Below are positions 1 through 9,914 of a stretch of DNA of 64,000 nt, in pieces. This DNA is from Rugalucina vietnamica (lineage: Eukaryota; Mollusca; Bivalvia; Lucinida; Lucinidae): contig OZ024872.1 of the NCBI GenBank assembly GCA_964017185.1, positions 46,400,188-46,464,187 of the forward strand. The letters are read 5' to 3'. A program made the position numbers and the translations under genes. How positions within the stretch are numbered: the first letter of the stretch is position 1; every line of letters starts with the position of its first letter. A model generated the notes under the pieces. The model had not been told where the DNA came from, ran no database searches, and was given only the letters and a program-made list of their open reading frames with translations.

Positions 1-14
1 GCCCAAGCACAATC

Positions 15-44
15 TGTTGTTGTTGTTGTTGTTGTTGTTGTTGT
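15..44. repeat. (TTG)10 microsatellite, probable LINE 3' tail
   Basis: Ten perfect TTG units. On the minus strand this reads (CAA)n and lies downstream of the reverse-transcriptase fragment ending at 398. Short microsatellite tails are usual at the 3' ends of several non-LTR retrotransposon clades, so I infer this is the tail of that element. The segment 45-397 between the two has no open frame of note and fits a LINE 3' UTR. Confidence 0.6.
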
Positions 45-397
45 AGGAGGGCTCCAGCCTATTTAGGCTCAACAGCTAAGAGCGGACTTATAAAATTGAG
101 CTTAAAACCACGTTAAAACATAAGCGTATTAAAAGTTATATTGAATGTACAGACCAATAACCAGAAATTAAAAGAAACAGCTTATAACACATATGTTCTA
201 TCTATCTCTATCTCTATACACTGCCATACGCCCTCGCGGACATTCTAGGCAGGTGTGCGCATAGTCTGTTAGTATCAGACAGGTAAAAGAATGAAATTTA
301 AGGAGGATGAAAAGGTGATAGTGAAGGATAAAAAAGATGATATGTTAAAATAAATAAGAATTAGCTAAAAACAGGGTTAAAAACAAGCTTTGTGGGA

Positions 398-2560
398 TTA
401 TGGTCGAGAATGTTGCAGCTTACAGATAGCAGCCTTGAAGGCATCCAAACTCTGTAAGCATACAACAGATTCGGGGAGGGCATTCCACTGGACTATGGCC
501 AGGGGGTAAAATGAATACTTATAATAATCTCTTGAAGTGTACACCTGTCTAAAGGTCATCGAATGGCAGTATCTGGAGATTCTGTGGCTATACTGCACAT
601 GATCTGGGAGAGGGACTGCTACCAGGCCATAGACAATTTTGTAAAAAAGACAAAGACGGGCATCAGCTCGCCTTTGCTCCAATGTTCTCCATCCTAGTTT
701 GTTAATCATCTCAGTTACAGATGCCTGATGGTCAAAATTTCTAAGAGTCCAGCGAGCAGCCCTTCGCTGGACCATTTCAATTTTAGAGATACACTCTTTA
801 GTATGTGGGTCCCATACTGCAGAGGCATACTCTAACTGGGGCCTAACTAGAGTGTTATAGGCTGACTCCATGACATCTGTATTTTGGCATTTAATATTTC
901 TACGGTTGTAGCCTAAGGTCCTGTTAGCATTGTTGACCACACGATCGATATGAGAGTTCCAAGATAGGGTGCTTGACACGTCAACACCAAGATATCTGGC
1001 ACCAGTGACAGTTTCCAAGACCTGTCCATGGAGAATATATTCTGAATTAATAGGTTTCTTACTCTTGGATCCTGTCACCTGTACCACCTGGCATTTAGAT
1101 GGGTTGAACTGCATGTCCCACTTGGACTCCCATACCGACAGTGTGTCCAGGTCCTTCTGAAGTGCCGAGCTGTCTTCCTCACCCTTGATAGTGAGATAGA
1201 GGGCAGTATCATCTGCAAAAAGACGTACTTGGGAGGAGATCCCACCAGGCAAGTCATTGATGTAGGCGAGGAAAAGGATCGGACCCAAAACCGATCCTTG
1301 GGGGACGCCGAAATTCACTGGTATGGAGTCGGACTCCTCGCCATCAATGACAACCTGCTGGGACCTATTCCCAAGGAAGGCTTGAATCCAGCTCAGCACT
1401 TTGCCCCTGATACCGTATTGGTGCAGTTTCCAGAGAAGCTTACTGTGACTGACTTTATCAAAAGCCTTCGAAAAGTCAAGGAGTATTACGTCTGTCTGAT
1501 TTCCCGCACTGGCATTCCTTTCAAGGTCCTCAATCATCATGACAAGCTGGGTTTCACAGGATCTTTTTTCTCTGAAACCGTGCTGCATGTCATACATGAT
1601 TTCCTGCGCGTCTAAATGTTTAACTATGTTTGACGCTAGGATGTGTTCGAGTACATTGCAGAGAATGCATGTTAGGGAAATAGGTCTGTAATTAGCCGCT
1701 AAGGATTTATCTCCCTTTTTGAAGACAGGCATTACATTAGCTGTAAGCCATTCTGTAGGTAGCGTTCCTGTCTGGAGAGATTTATCAAAAATAACTTTGA
1801 TAATTGAGAGATAGCAATGGTTTGAGCTTATCTGGTCCTGCGGCTTTTCCAGGTTTTAGATTTTTCAGGAGTTTCAAGAGGCCATTGAGGGATATATCTA
1901 TATCTGGCATGACTGGAGTGGAATTAAGGTAAGGGTCTGGAATGGATTCAGGAGGTATGCTGCCCTTGTCAACTAGGTCCTGTACTTTCATTTGGGCTAG
2001 ACGTGAAAGGGAAAGTGGGGATTTTTTTGTGAAGACCGACTGAAATTGTTGGTTACACAGGTTGGCTTTGGCGGGTGTTTCTGTGAGGAGGATGTCATTG
2101 TCTTTCAGAGGTGGTATGCCTTCCTGGTCTTGCCTTGAGCTTTTAAGGAAAGAGAAAAGCTTCTTTTTATCACAGGTCTTGTTGCTTTCAGATAGGCCCA
2201 AGAGATCATTTGAAAAAGTACAAGTAGGCAAAGATCAGGAAAAGGGTATCTTTCATACGAAATTTTAATCTTCTTCTTGATTTTTTGTCTTAATACCTTA
2301 AATTGGTGTTTGATATCTTCTTCATCACTTTTTTTGGACTGAGAGTACAGGCTATCTCTCTTTCTTATTAAACGTTTGATCTCTTGTGTAATCCAGGGGA
2401 GGGATGGCTTTCCTCTTATAAGCTTAGATGGAATGCTCTCTTTACATAGTTGGTTGAGGGTACTGGTAAAATCATACCATAATTCCTCGACAGATTTTTC
2501 TGAGCAAGTTGACATAAAAGATTCTTGGTATTGCTTCATTTTGCTTTTTAGGGTTGTCCA
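398..2560 (-). pseudogene. Decayed non-LTR retrotransposon (LINE copy A): linker and reverse transcriptase
   Basis: The minus strand encodes the linker and reverse transcriptase of a jockey/CR1-like LINE in three frames. The largest piece (398-1732, 444 residues) starts inside the RT. It shows DFSKAFD at residues 86-92, GVPQGSVLGP at 142-151 and the catalytic FADD at 172-175, followed by thumb and C-terminal sequence. Upstream pieces at 1785-2231 and 2105-2539 carry the basic linker, a 'GIPPLKD' motif and the RT entry 'LKPGKAAGPD'. Frame breaks near 1760 and 2230 make it inactive, and no endonuclease domain belongs to this copy. RT and linker assignments rest on motifs seen directly; the clade is uncertain. 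Confidence 0.9.
2216..2244 (-). mobile_element. 29-bp scar matching the 3' end of the LINE-T family
   Basis: This short stretch is almost identical to the terminal bases of the repeat at 5485-6421 (core GTACAAGTAGGCAAAGATC). It interrupts the linker frame of LINE copy A. The flanking protein resumes on the other side as 'SNDLLGLSES', so it looks like an insertion of only the extreme 3' end of another element. Confidence 0.6.
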
Positions 2561-3797
2561 ATCTGCCTTGTGAAAAAGATAGGCTTGTCGAGGTTTTTGC
2601 TAAAGTGTTTGCTAAAGACCATTCTTTGGGGATTTCACCCGAGTCTATTGACTGTTGAAAAAGATGTGCAAAAACAGGACCTAGCTCAGATGCCAATTCC
2701 TTAAGGACTCTAGGATGAAGCTCATCAGGACCTAAAGCTTTCGATGGGTTCAAACCTTTCAGAAGTTTTGTGACACCTTCTTTAGATACCACTATGTCTT
2801 CCATAAACGGGGCTTTTCTATTCAAAAGAGGGACCTGGCTATGTTCAGTTTTGGTGAACACATCCGTAAACTGACCATTGAATTCACCAGCCTTTTCAAA
2901 ATCTGATTCAGCAAGACCACATCCATTTCGCTTTTTCAAAGGCGGGATACCTTGAACATCTTTTTTCTGACTATTTATGTACCGATAGAAAGCTCTTGGA
3001 TTAGCCCTAACATCACCAACCAAGTAATTTACATACAACTCATGCTGTTTTCTGATATCTGCTTTGATTTCTCTTCTCAAAGTTTCGAATTTTGCTCTAA
3101 ATTTTGCACTCCCAGTCTTCTTCGCTTTAGCATGAGTTGCATTTTTTCTACGAATCTTTCTTCTTATTTCAGGAGTTAACCATGGGACTGAGGAAACTGA
3201 GCGACTAGTCTTTGATGGGATATGTTTATCCACTGAATCCTGGATAAAAGATGTGATCAAATTAAAGTTTTCTTGAACCGACCGTGTGCCAGAGTAACCG
3301 TTGAAATATTTCTCCTTTGCAAATTTAAGGGCATCACCTGTCATAGATTCATAATCACCTTTCTGATATTTATACACCTTTCTCTTAGGTTTCTTGATGG
3401 GGGGAATAACTATTTTCAAAGTTCCAGAGACAATGTCATGATCACTAAGCCTGTCCGGAGAATGAATATCAACAAATTGTCCGGGAAGTGAAGTGATTAT
3501 CAAATCCAATGTGTTTTGTCCTCTTGTGGGGAAGTGCACTACCTGTTCCAATTCATGGTCACTTATAAGTTCTACCAACTTCGCACCTTTAGACATGCTC
3601 AATGAAAAACCTTCTTTGTTGAGTCTATCTGGCCAAACAATATCTCTGAAGTTGAAATCACCCAAGACATGGACCGAGGGGGGGGGGGGGTTGTTTCCTT
3701 TATGTAAAGTTTTGACCTTTTCAAGTTGGTCTTTGAATAACTCAAGTTCCTCTATCTTACCATCTGGAGGTCGATACCAACTTGCCACAAAATGCAT
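2561..3797 (-). pseudogene. LINE copy B: endonuclease C-terminal part, linker and start of reverse transcriptase
   Basis: A 441-residue minus-strand frame (2472-3797) has the C-terminal half of an apurinic-type endonuclease: GDFNF at residues 46-50, 'NTLDLIITS' near 95-103 and SDHD at 118-121. A basic linker follows, then the RT entry motif 'LNPSKALGPDELHP'. RT homology stops at 'EWSLANT', near 2600, where the sequence joins the 5' side of copy A. The linker is clearly related to that of copy A but much diverged, so this is a separate, 3'-truncated copy of a related subfamily. The N-terminal half of the endonuclease is not visible beyond 3797. Confidence 0.85.
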
Positions 3798-4756
3798 TTT
3801 TTCAAGCTACAGGCCTCTGAATGTGATTTCTAAACAACATGTTTGAAAATTGGAAAAAAATCCAATTCTTTCACATATTACTTACTGGAAAAACAATACA
3901 TCACGAATGCTTTCAAAGGTCATTTTTTAGCAACACTAACTATGTTGGACCTAAAACATACATAAATTTTCATCTTGAAGTAGATGTCATTTTTTCGACC
4001 CATTTAACAACCCTACCCCCCCCCACCCCCCTCAACTTGAAGAGTAGGAAAAATCAATATTTACACATATGTCAAAAACATATTTGTAGATTCAAACTTT
4101 TTCTTGTATTTTCAAACAACATAAAGCTTATTCATAGTTTTCGAATAAAAGAATGAAAAATATAGGGTAGTGTGCATATAAGAGAGAACCAACAACTTGA
4201 AAATCGCCATTTTAAGCCTTTTCTCGGCTATTTTATTTCTTCCACCCCATTTCATAAGGCCACCCAGAATTTTAAAACTATCACACCAAAGAAAGAAAAA
4301 AACTGATAAAGAAGACCTTGTATACATATACTTATGCTAAAATAAACATCAAATCAGAGCAAGTAATTTGAAGTTGTGTAATATTCAAGTTTAATCAACC
4401 ATACCCCCTAAATTTTGCTGACATTTAAAATTTCAAAATAATTGCAGAAAGTGGGGTGAAAAATGAAGTTCCTTAGATTGTCAATTTTCATGACTCGTTT
4501 AATGCATATCATCAAAATGTATTCATCTACAACCGTTTACGAGATATTTAACAAAACAAAGTCTGTCAAATGTTAGCAGCGAACACCCGTAAATTGGTTT
4601 ATTATCTAGAAAATAGTGTAAAGGCAATTTTATTTCAAAATAATTTATACTTGGTGCAAAGACGATTCTTGACTAAAGTTACAGTGTGAAATCACTTTCA
4701 AAAAGTAGCACCTTAAGTTTATAATTTATAATCTGAAATCCAACAAAGAGAGTCAA
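3798..4756. other. Non-coding AT-rich stretch
   Basis: I see no supported gene here. Open frames are short, low-complexity and without recognisable motifs. A C-rich tract lies at about 4012-4032. Confidence 0.5.
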
Positions 4757-4771
4757 TTGCGATTGCGTTAA

Positions 4772-4808
<37 letters not shown>

Positions 4809-5097
4809 CCGCAGGCTTCTCCGATGGATGAATGATATGAAAGAAAGATGATGATTGAATGGTAGGATGATGATAACAAATTTTATAGTTTTTTTTTTTC
4901 AATTGATAAATGATATATACAACAATTTTATATAACATATATAGCTAGTTTTGCAAAGTTTATTTTGTTTTTATTTGGTCTTATCATACTTTCGTTTTTA
5001 TGACAATCTACATACATCTAGTTATATCATTTTAAGTATAAAAGAGTTCTTACAAAAATAGAAACAAAAGAAATGAAGGTTGCGATTGCGTTAATCT
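4757..5097 (-). mobile_element. Retroposed insert with poly(A) (minus strand) and 18-bp target-site duplication
   Basis: A perfect 18-bp direct repeat (TTGCGATTGCGTTAATCT) lies at 4757-4774 and 5080-5097. Between the copies, the insert starts with an uninterrupted run of 35 T (4774-4808), which is a poly(A) tail on the minus strand, followed by about 270 bp without a clear frame. A long direct repeat plus a terminal poly(A) is the signature of target-primed reverse transcription. The source transcript was not identified. Minus-strand sequence just before the tail is GAAGCCTGCGG, with no AATAAA close by, so it may be a SINE or truncated RNA rather than an mRNA end. The intact repeat and long tail suggest a young event. 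Confidence 0.8.
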
Positions 5098-5210
5098 ATT
5101 TAAAGACTGTTACCGTGTTACCAGCTGACGAGGCTAAAATAAAAGCGACTGCTATTTAATTAATGTTCTTTCAAGAAAGACAAAAACGTGTAGTTTGAAA
5201 TGCTATTAAA

Positions 5211-8200
5211 GGGGGGGTCTCATATGCGCCCACGTACCAATTTTGTTCTTGCTTTGCATGGTGAATGCCTTCATTCTAACACCTATAAAAATGCATTTAT
5301 TTGTTTTGAAAAACATTTTTAGGTCTCAGGATTGCACCCTGACTTACTCCACCTTTGTGACCATACCTGCGTTATGCTTTGCCTATATATTATCACTTAT
5401 TTAACTTTTATTAAACCAATTAAAACTGGTATTCAAAGAGGACTCCAATTAGGTGACTTTGATACCATTTGGGCTTAAATAGATAAAGGTACAAGTAGGC
5501 AAAGATCAGGAAAAGACGCAATCAGAAAAAGATTCCCACTCCAAAAACCGAGGTGGGAAAAAACCAAAGTAACAATCAGGTACTTTAAACCATAAAACAT
5601 ATCGTAAGCCGAATGAGCAGCTATTTTCCCAATAGGTGGCCACTCAGTTACCTTAACTTAACTAAAATATGAAAACATACATAAGGCGCCAACAGCACAA
5701 AAAAATTAAACACCAAGACATAAAACAAAAAGAACCACTACAGAAGTATCGACTTGGAACGATCAGTAACACAAAGTTACTGGCGGGCTTAAACCGGTTT
5801 TACAGGTACCTAACCTCACCCTCAGCTTCTGCAGTGGTTCATAACATTTAGTTAGTTATTTGGTCCTTGTGGTGAATCTCTAACTAGTCAATGAATCATC
5901 AAGAACAAACAAATAAATCATGATAAACATCCTGATGAATCAAAACCCAGGACTCACAGATTGAGTAAGCTGCCCGACGATGGAGATCCCTGGGCGCCGA
6001 ATAACCTACTAACTCCGGAGCAAAAGAAAAACACCAGTTGGACCCCGGTGGGCCAAGCAACAGACAAGAAGCTCCGGCTCCAACCAACTACAATGAATAG
6101 CTTTAAGTCGGGGCCATCATAGAGTCTGACGCCCGACCCACCGGCGTGCAATTAAAGAAGGCAGCATAGCTATCAACCATGATTGGGTTAAAAACTAAGC
6201 ATGCAGACTGTCGCATAACATTCAAGTTATAACCTATACGTCTGTAACGTGTTATGATTTTTCTGAACTGAAAAGAAAAATCGTTAATTCCTTTAAGTTT
6301 CTTAAATTTGTAAACCAAGTCACCATAAAATTCAGGTTCCGCAAGGCCCTCACTTAAAAGCGTCTTTAAATCAACATTATATTTGGAAATCAATTCATAG
6401 TGTCTACGATAAAATTTAGAAAAGGATAGACTTTTTATGGAAACTTAAACTTGAAATTGTCAAAATTTTATTAAGAATATTTTCGAGAATGACAAATTGT
6501 GTCTCATATTTTGATATGTTCCAGTGCTTGTCAACCTATGATACTATCTATAAAATTGGCCAATGGTGCCCTCTTCATGCTGGTAAAGTTTCATAAATTT
6601 TCAAAACCGGTAACACTGTTAAAATGTACATGACATACATGTTGGTCAATTTTTGACAAAAATGGATTTAAATGTTTTTAGCTGTTTTTTTTTTTCGTCT
6701 AAAATTATGTTATTTCATAATTTCATCATTGGAAATGAAAAAATACATAATATGAATTCTTAATAGAAAAATGGTTATTTGACTTGGCAATTTCACTTAT
6801 GTTATAGTGACCTACCTCAAAGTTATTATCAATTTTTCATACAAATGATCAGCAAACATTTTCAGGTTTAAATATATTAATGAAATGTTTTTGTTTCTAT
6901 AATTTCATTATTTTATATTTTTTAAGTTCAGGTGTATTTGGATAATTCTACTTGAGTAACATTCATTTAATTTGTGATTGGCCACCGTAATGGTAACAGA
7001 CATTTGACTGATTCCTGCATTTGTTTTACCATCTTTGTATTGTCTTTTATAAGATTACTTATTCATAACTTAACTTATTTAATTGTTGCTGATGCCAACA
7101 TTAGTTAAAGATTGACAAGAATACGAAATACCTATTATCTTTATACTTATCCAATAGTGCATAATTCAGCTTTGTGACAGGCTTTTTCTCTTTTGTAAGT
7201 GTTCAGATGTGATGCTCAGGTATAGCTTTCACTTTTAATATCCGATTTGTTTTAATTCTTCATTAAACATGTCCATTATTGACAATCTTTCTACCATTTA
7301 AATGTGGTTCTTTTTCCTAGTTTTGAAATAAATATTAGAGTTAAGAATAATGCAATTGAACACTTAGACAAATAACCAAACTTAATGTTTAAAAATCTCA
7401 AGGTTTTTAACACATTTATGAATCCATAAACGTTCATGGCTTTATTTAGTCAATTATAAATGCAGCAAAATGTTTGTGATTTCATGCTGATAGTTGTCTA
7501 GATACTCTTCTTTAATCCTTTCTTAGTTAGAAATCATAGCTGTTTTGTCAATTATATGTCAGCTAGGTAAAAACAAACTTGTCAGCTGCATGTAAGTTTA
7601 TAAGTTCAAAAGCCCCATTTTGATTAAGGGTTTCCAATTGTGAAGTGTTGGAAATATGTTTAAAACTTCCAGTAATAGGTTTGCCACCTGCTGTAGTAGG
7701 TAATAACATTGCATGCATAAGATTAATAGCTTTCATCTTAGATTTGATATATGGTATAACCTGTTTCAAACGTGATATTATATTGGTAGAATGCTGTCTA
7801 GCACATGCGTATAATGCTTCAAATGGAGGAGAAAAGAAAAAAAAAAAAAAAAAACAACACACAAGTAGTTAACCAGTTCTTCTTTTTACTAACTTATTAT
7901 ATAATTTCTATTGATATTTCGTTTTCTCTCTTCATCCTTTTGGTTTTGCTTCATTATATACTTGGGTGGATGGATTGTTTTTTTCTTAGATCGTGATATA
8001 GTTATCAGCAAGAAATGAACCTTAGCCTCATCGGGTTTATTTCATGCAAAATGCTAAATCCCTTAGGTTTTCCACATGGCAAGAGTTACAGGATGTAGAA
8101 ATCAACAACATATCTGTTTAAGTTCATTTAATTAATTAATACCTAAACAACTTAATGTTTGGAAAAAATAATCAAAACAGTAAAAACTATCATAAACACG

Positions 8201-9018
8201 AATAAACTATAGAGAATGGCTAACTAATAGATGTTGTAAAATCTAATTATGAAAACTAAAAATAATGGGCAGATATGCTGTATAAGGTCCAAAACAGGGT
8301 GCAATTTTCTCACTTAAATCAATATTCAATATATATATATAATAGCATCGATGGTCATGCAAGACACGACATTGTTTAGCTGGAAAATTATTCACAAAAA
8401 GTTTGCTTTGTAACATGTTAATAACATAAAATACTTATAATTGGATAAATCATTATTAATTTTACGTTTTTCAGAATTCTGACATGTATCATTCAATGTT
8501 CTAGAAACAGATGTTACCGGTCTTCAAATTTCACGCAATTTTCAGCATATAATCTATATATGTGTAGCCTAATTTGAGGTTAAAATTATAGGTTGACAAA
8601 ACCTGGAACATGTTAAAATTGAAAATCAAACATGTGGTTACACCATCATGGAACTAAAATTTGGGGTCGTCTGCAAAACAAATGATAATCAGCTGAATTC
8701 AATATTATAGCTATCAACAATTATGCAATTCCAAAATGATGGGTGATCATTCTAGATTATTTTACAAACAAACAAAACTAGGAAGAGACTATTATGACGG
8801 TTATGGGCGACTTTTATCACACACACCCCTTTATTCAGACCCCCTCTGATACAAAATGTTGTATTTAAAAATTTTAAGTAGTTAAGAGAAAATCTATATT
8901 AGTAATAAAGTGGTCATGCACCAAGCAAGCAATATGCATAATATTATAAAAATCGGTGCGTGGGCAGAACCCTATGTAAATTTCATATAGCGTGAGACCC
9001 CCCCCCCCCCCCCCCCCC
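5211..9018. mobile_element. Putative 3.8-kb DNA element with inverted G-tract termini
   Basis: The left end reads GGGGGGGTCTCA followed by CGCCCACGTACCAATTTT. The right end, reverse-complemented, reads a G run, TCTCA, then TGCCCACGCACCGATTTT and a further shared stretch (TTGC..TGGTGCATG). These inverted ends suggest a non-autonomous DNA transposon. The interior (6422-8980) is AT-rich with no convincing transposase; a 99-residue minus frame at 7563-7862 has no motif I recognise. The element hosts the LINE-T copy at 5485-6421. The right end stops in a C homopolymer, so the exact border is unsure. Confidence 0.5.
5485..6421 (-). mobile_element. LINE-T family, 0.93-kb copy with a coding remnant
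   Basis: The minus strand carries a frame at 6103-6393 with '[14 protein letters not shown]', '[14 protein letters not shown]', '[11 protein letters not shown]' and '[14 protein letters not shown]'. I remember this protein stretch as recurrent in molluscan repeat-derived proteins, but I cannot name its clade. Downstream (toward 5485) lies a non-coding tail ending in the family-specific CCTTTTCCTGATC/GCCTACTTGTACC. Copies at 14229, 18797, 27850, 36302, 54318 and 56371 end at the same 3' point but differ at their 5' ends, as expected of target-primed retrotransposition. This copy and the 18797 copy share the same 5' end (TTTTCTAAATTTTATC). Confidence 0.75.
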
Positions 9019-9039
9019 GCCTTTATTCTTAAAGCAGCC

Positions 9040-9480
9040 TATTACATTGAAAAAGGAGATACATGTTTGATGTCGCAACTGGTGACTAATACAAAATGGT
9101 CGTTCGTCTCTCAATAATGAGACAGACGATCTTTCTTGTTTATTAGATTGTTCATGTGTGTCGGCGTGTTGTCTGACTAGGCCAACTGTCGGTTGCAAGT
9201 AAAGCATGTCGAAGAAACTGTCGATAGCCCACTGGCTCTGGCTTTGGGCTCTCTGTGCTTTCTTTCATCTTCACATAATTATCCTCTTTTCCTCAAAATG
9301 AGCCGCTCCTTTGTTAATGAGACAGCGCCACTTTGATAGATGCTGTGCAGCCTGCTCGCAAGACTCTATTGGTATGTTGAAGTCTTTCAGCGAGGCTTTG
9401 AGGGTGTCTTTGAGCGTTTTTATTTTTTTCTTGCATTGAGAGCGTTTTTCTCCTGTATATTTTCTTTGGAAGTCGCTCAT
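9040..9480 (-). pseudogene. LINE-C fragment, C-terminal end of reverse-transcriptase protein
   Basis: The minus frame at 9271-9480 reads 'KTLKDTLKASLKDFNIP', 'EQAAQHLSKWRCLINKG' and 'HFEEKRI'. This is the C-terminal tail of the LINE family whose RT is at 17690-20900. The frame continues with breaks to about 9040, ending in a degraded 'GLVRQHADTHEQ' tail. It is a 5'-truncated relic lying about 350 bp upstream of the HAAO start codon. Confidence 0.75.
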
Positions 9481-9584
9481 CAGCCATTCTCATAGCATGA
9501 ATGCATGAAAAAGCCGTGTATAAGCGAAGGACATTGTATGTGTTAAAATGTCGCTGAATGGGGTCGTATTTTGTATAGCTGTAG

Positions 9585-9682
9585 GTTAAAACTCAAATGG
9601 CAAGACAAGATCCCAGACACAGAGGTCCACAAGAAGGCAGGGGTGCAAAGTATACATACAGTCTGAAAGCTAGCACAGTATC
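9585..9682 (+). pseudogene. Short LINE-C fragment in opposite orientation
   Basis: The + strand encodes 'KWQDKIPDTEVHKKAGVQS' and then stops. This matches the minus-strand LINE-C copy at 17899-18111 ('[20 protein letters not shown]'). It is inverted relative to the neighbouring fragment at 9040-9480, and its end lies about 140 bp upstream of the HAAO start codon, within what should be promoter or 5' UTR. Confidence 0.7.
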
Positions 9683-9825
9683 ATCATGATGAAATAGACC
9701 TCTACAGCGCAACCGAAAATCGGTGGTGGTTAAGATGCACACCGTGTGAAACAAACGGTTTCCGTAAAAATACGAGATCTGGCGGAAATATACGAGGCGC
9801 TCTGTCTAAGTGTCTGTCAGGCAAA

Positions 9826-9914
9826 ATGTCAACTGAACCGGTGATTAACAACACTGACAAATGGATCGAAGAAAACAAGAAGTTCTTTCTGCCTCCAGTC
9901 TGCAACAAAATGAT
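9826..9914 (+). CDS. HAAO: HAAO exon 1
   Basis: Starts at ATG 9826 and encodes residues 1-29 plus two bases of codon 30 ([19 protein letters not shown]... to PPVCNKM). The donor is GTAAGT at 9915. The next exon starts with G and restores Met30, giving NKMMH, which matches the family's NKLMH. No in-frame ATG lies immediately upstream. Confidence 0.92.

Noticed and set aside
4679..4879. 66-residue minus frame with a poly-lysine run
   Set aside because: The lysines come from the poly(A) tail of the retroposed insert.
7563..7862. 99-residue minus-strand frame as a possible transposase exon
   Set aside because: No motif recognised. The N-terminal poly-Phe is a homopolymer artefact, and there is no supporting neighbour frame.
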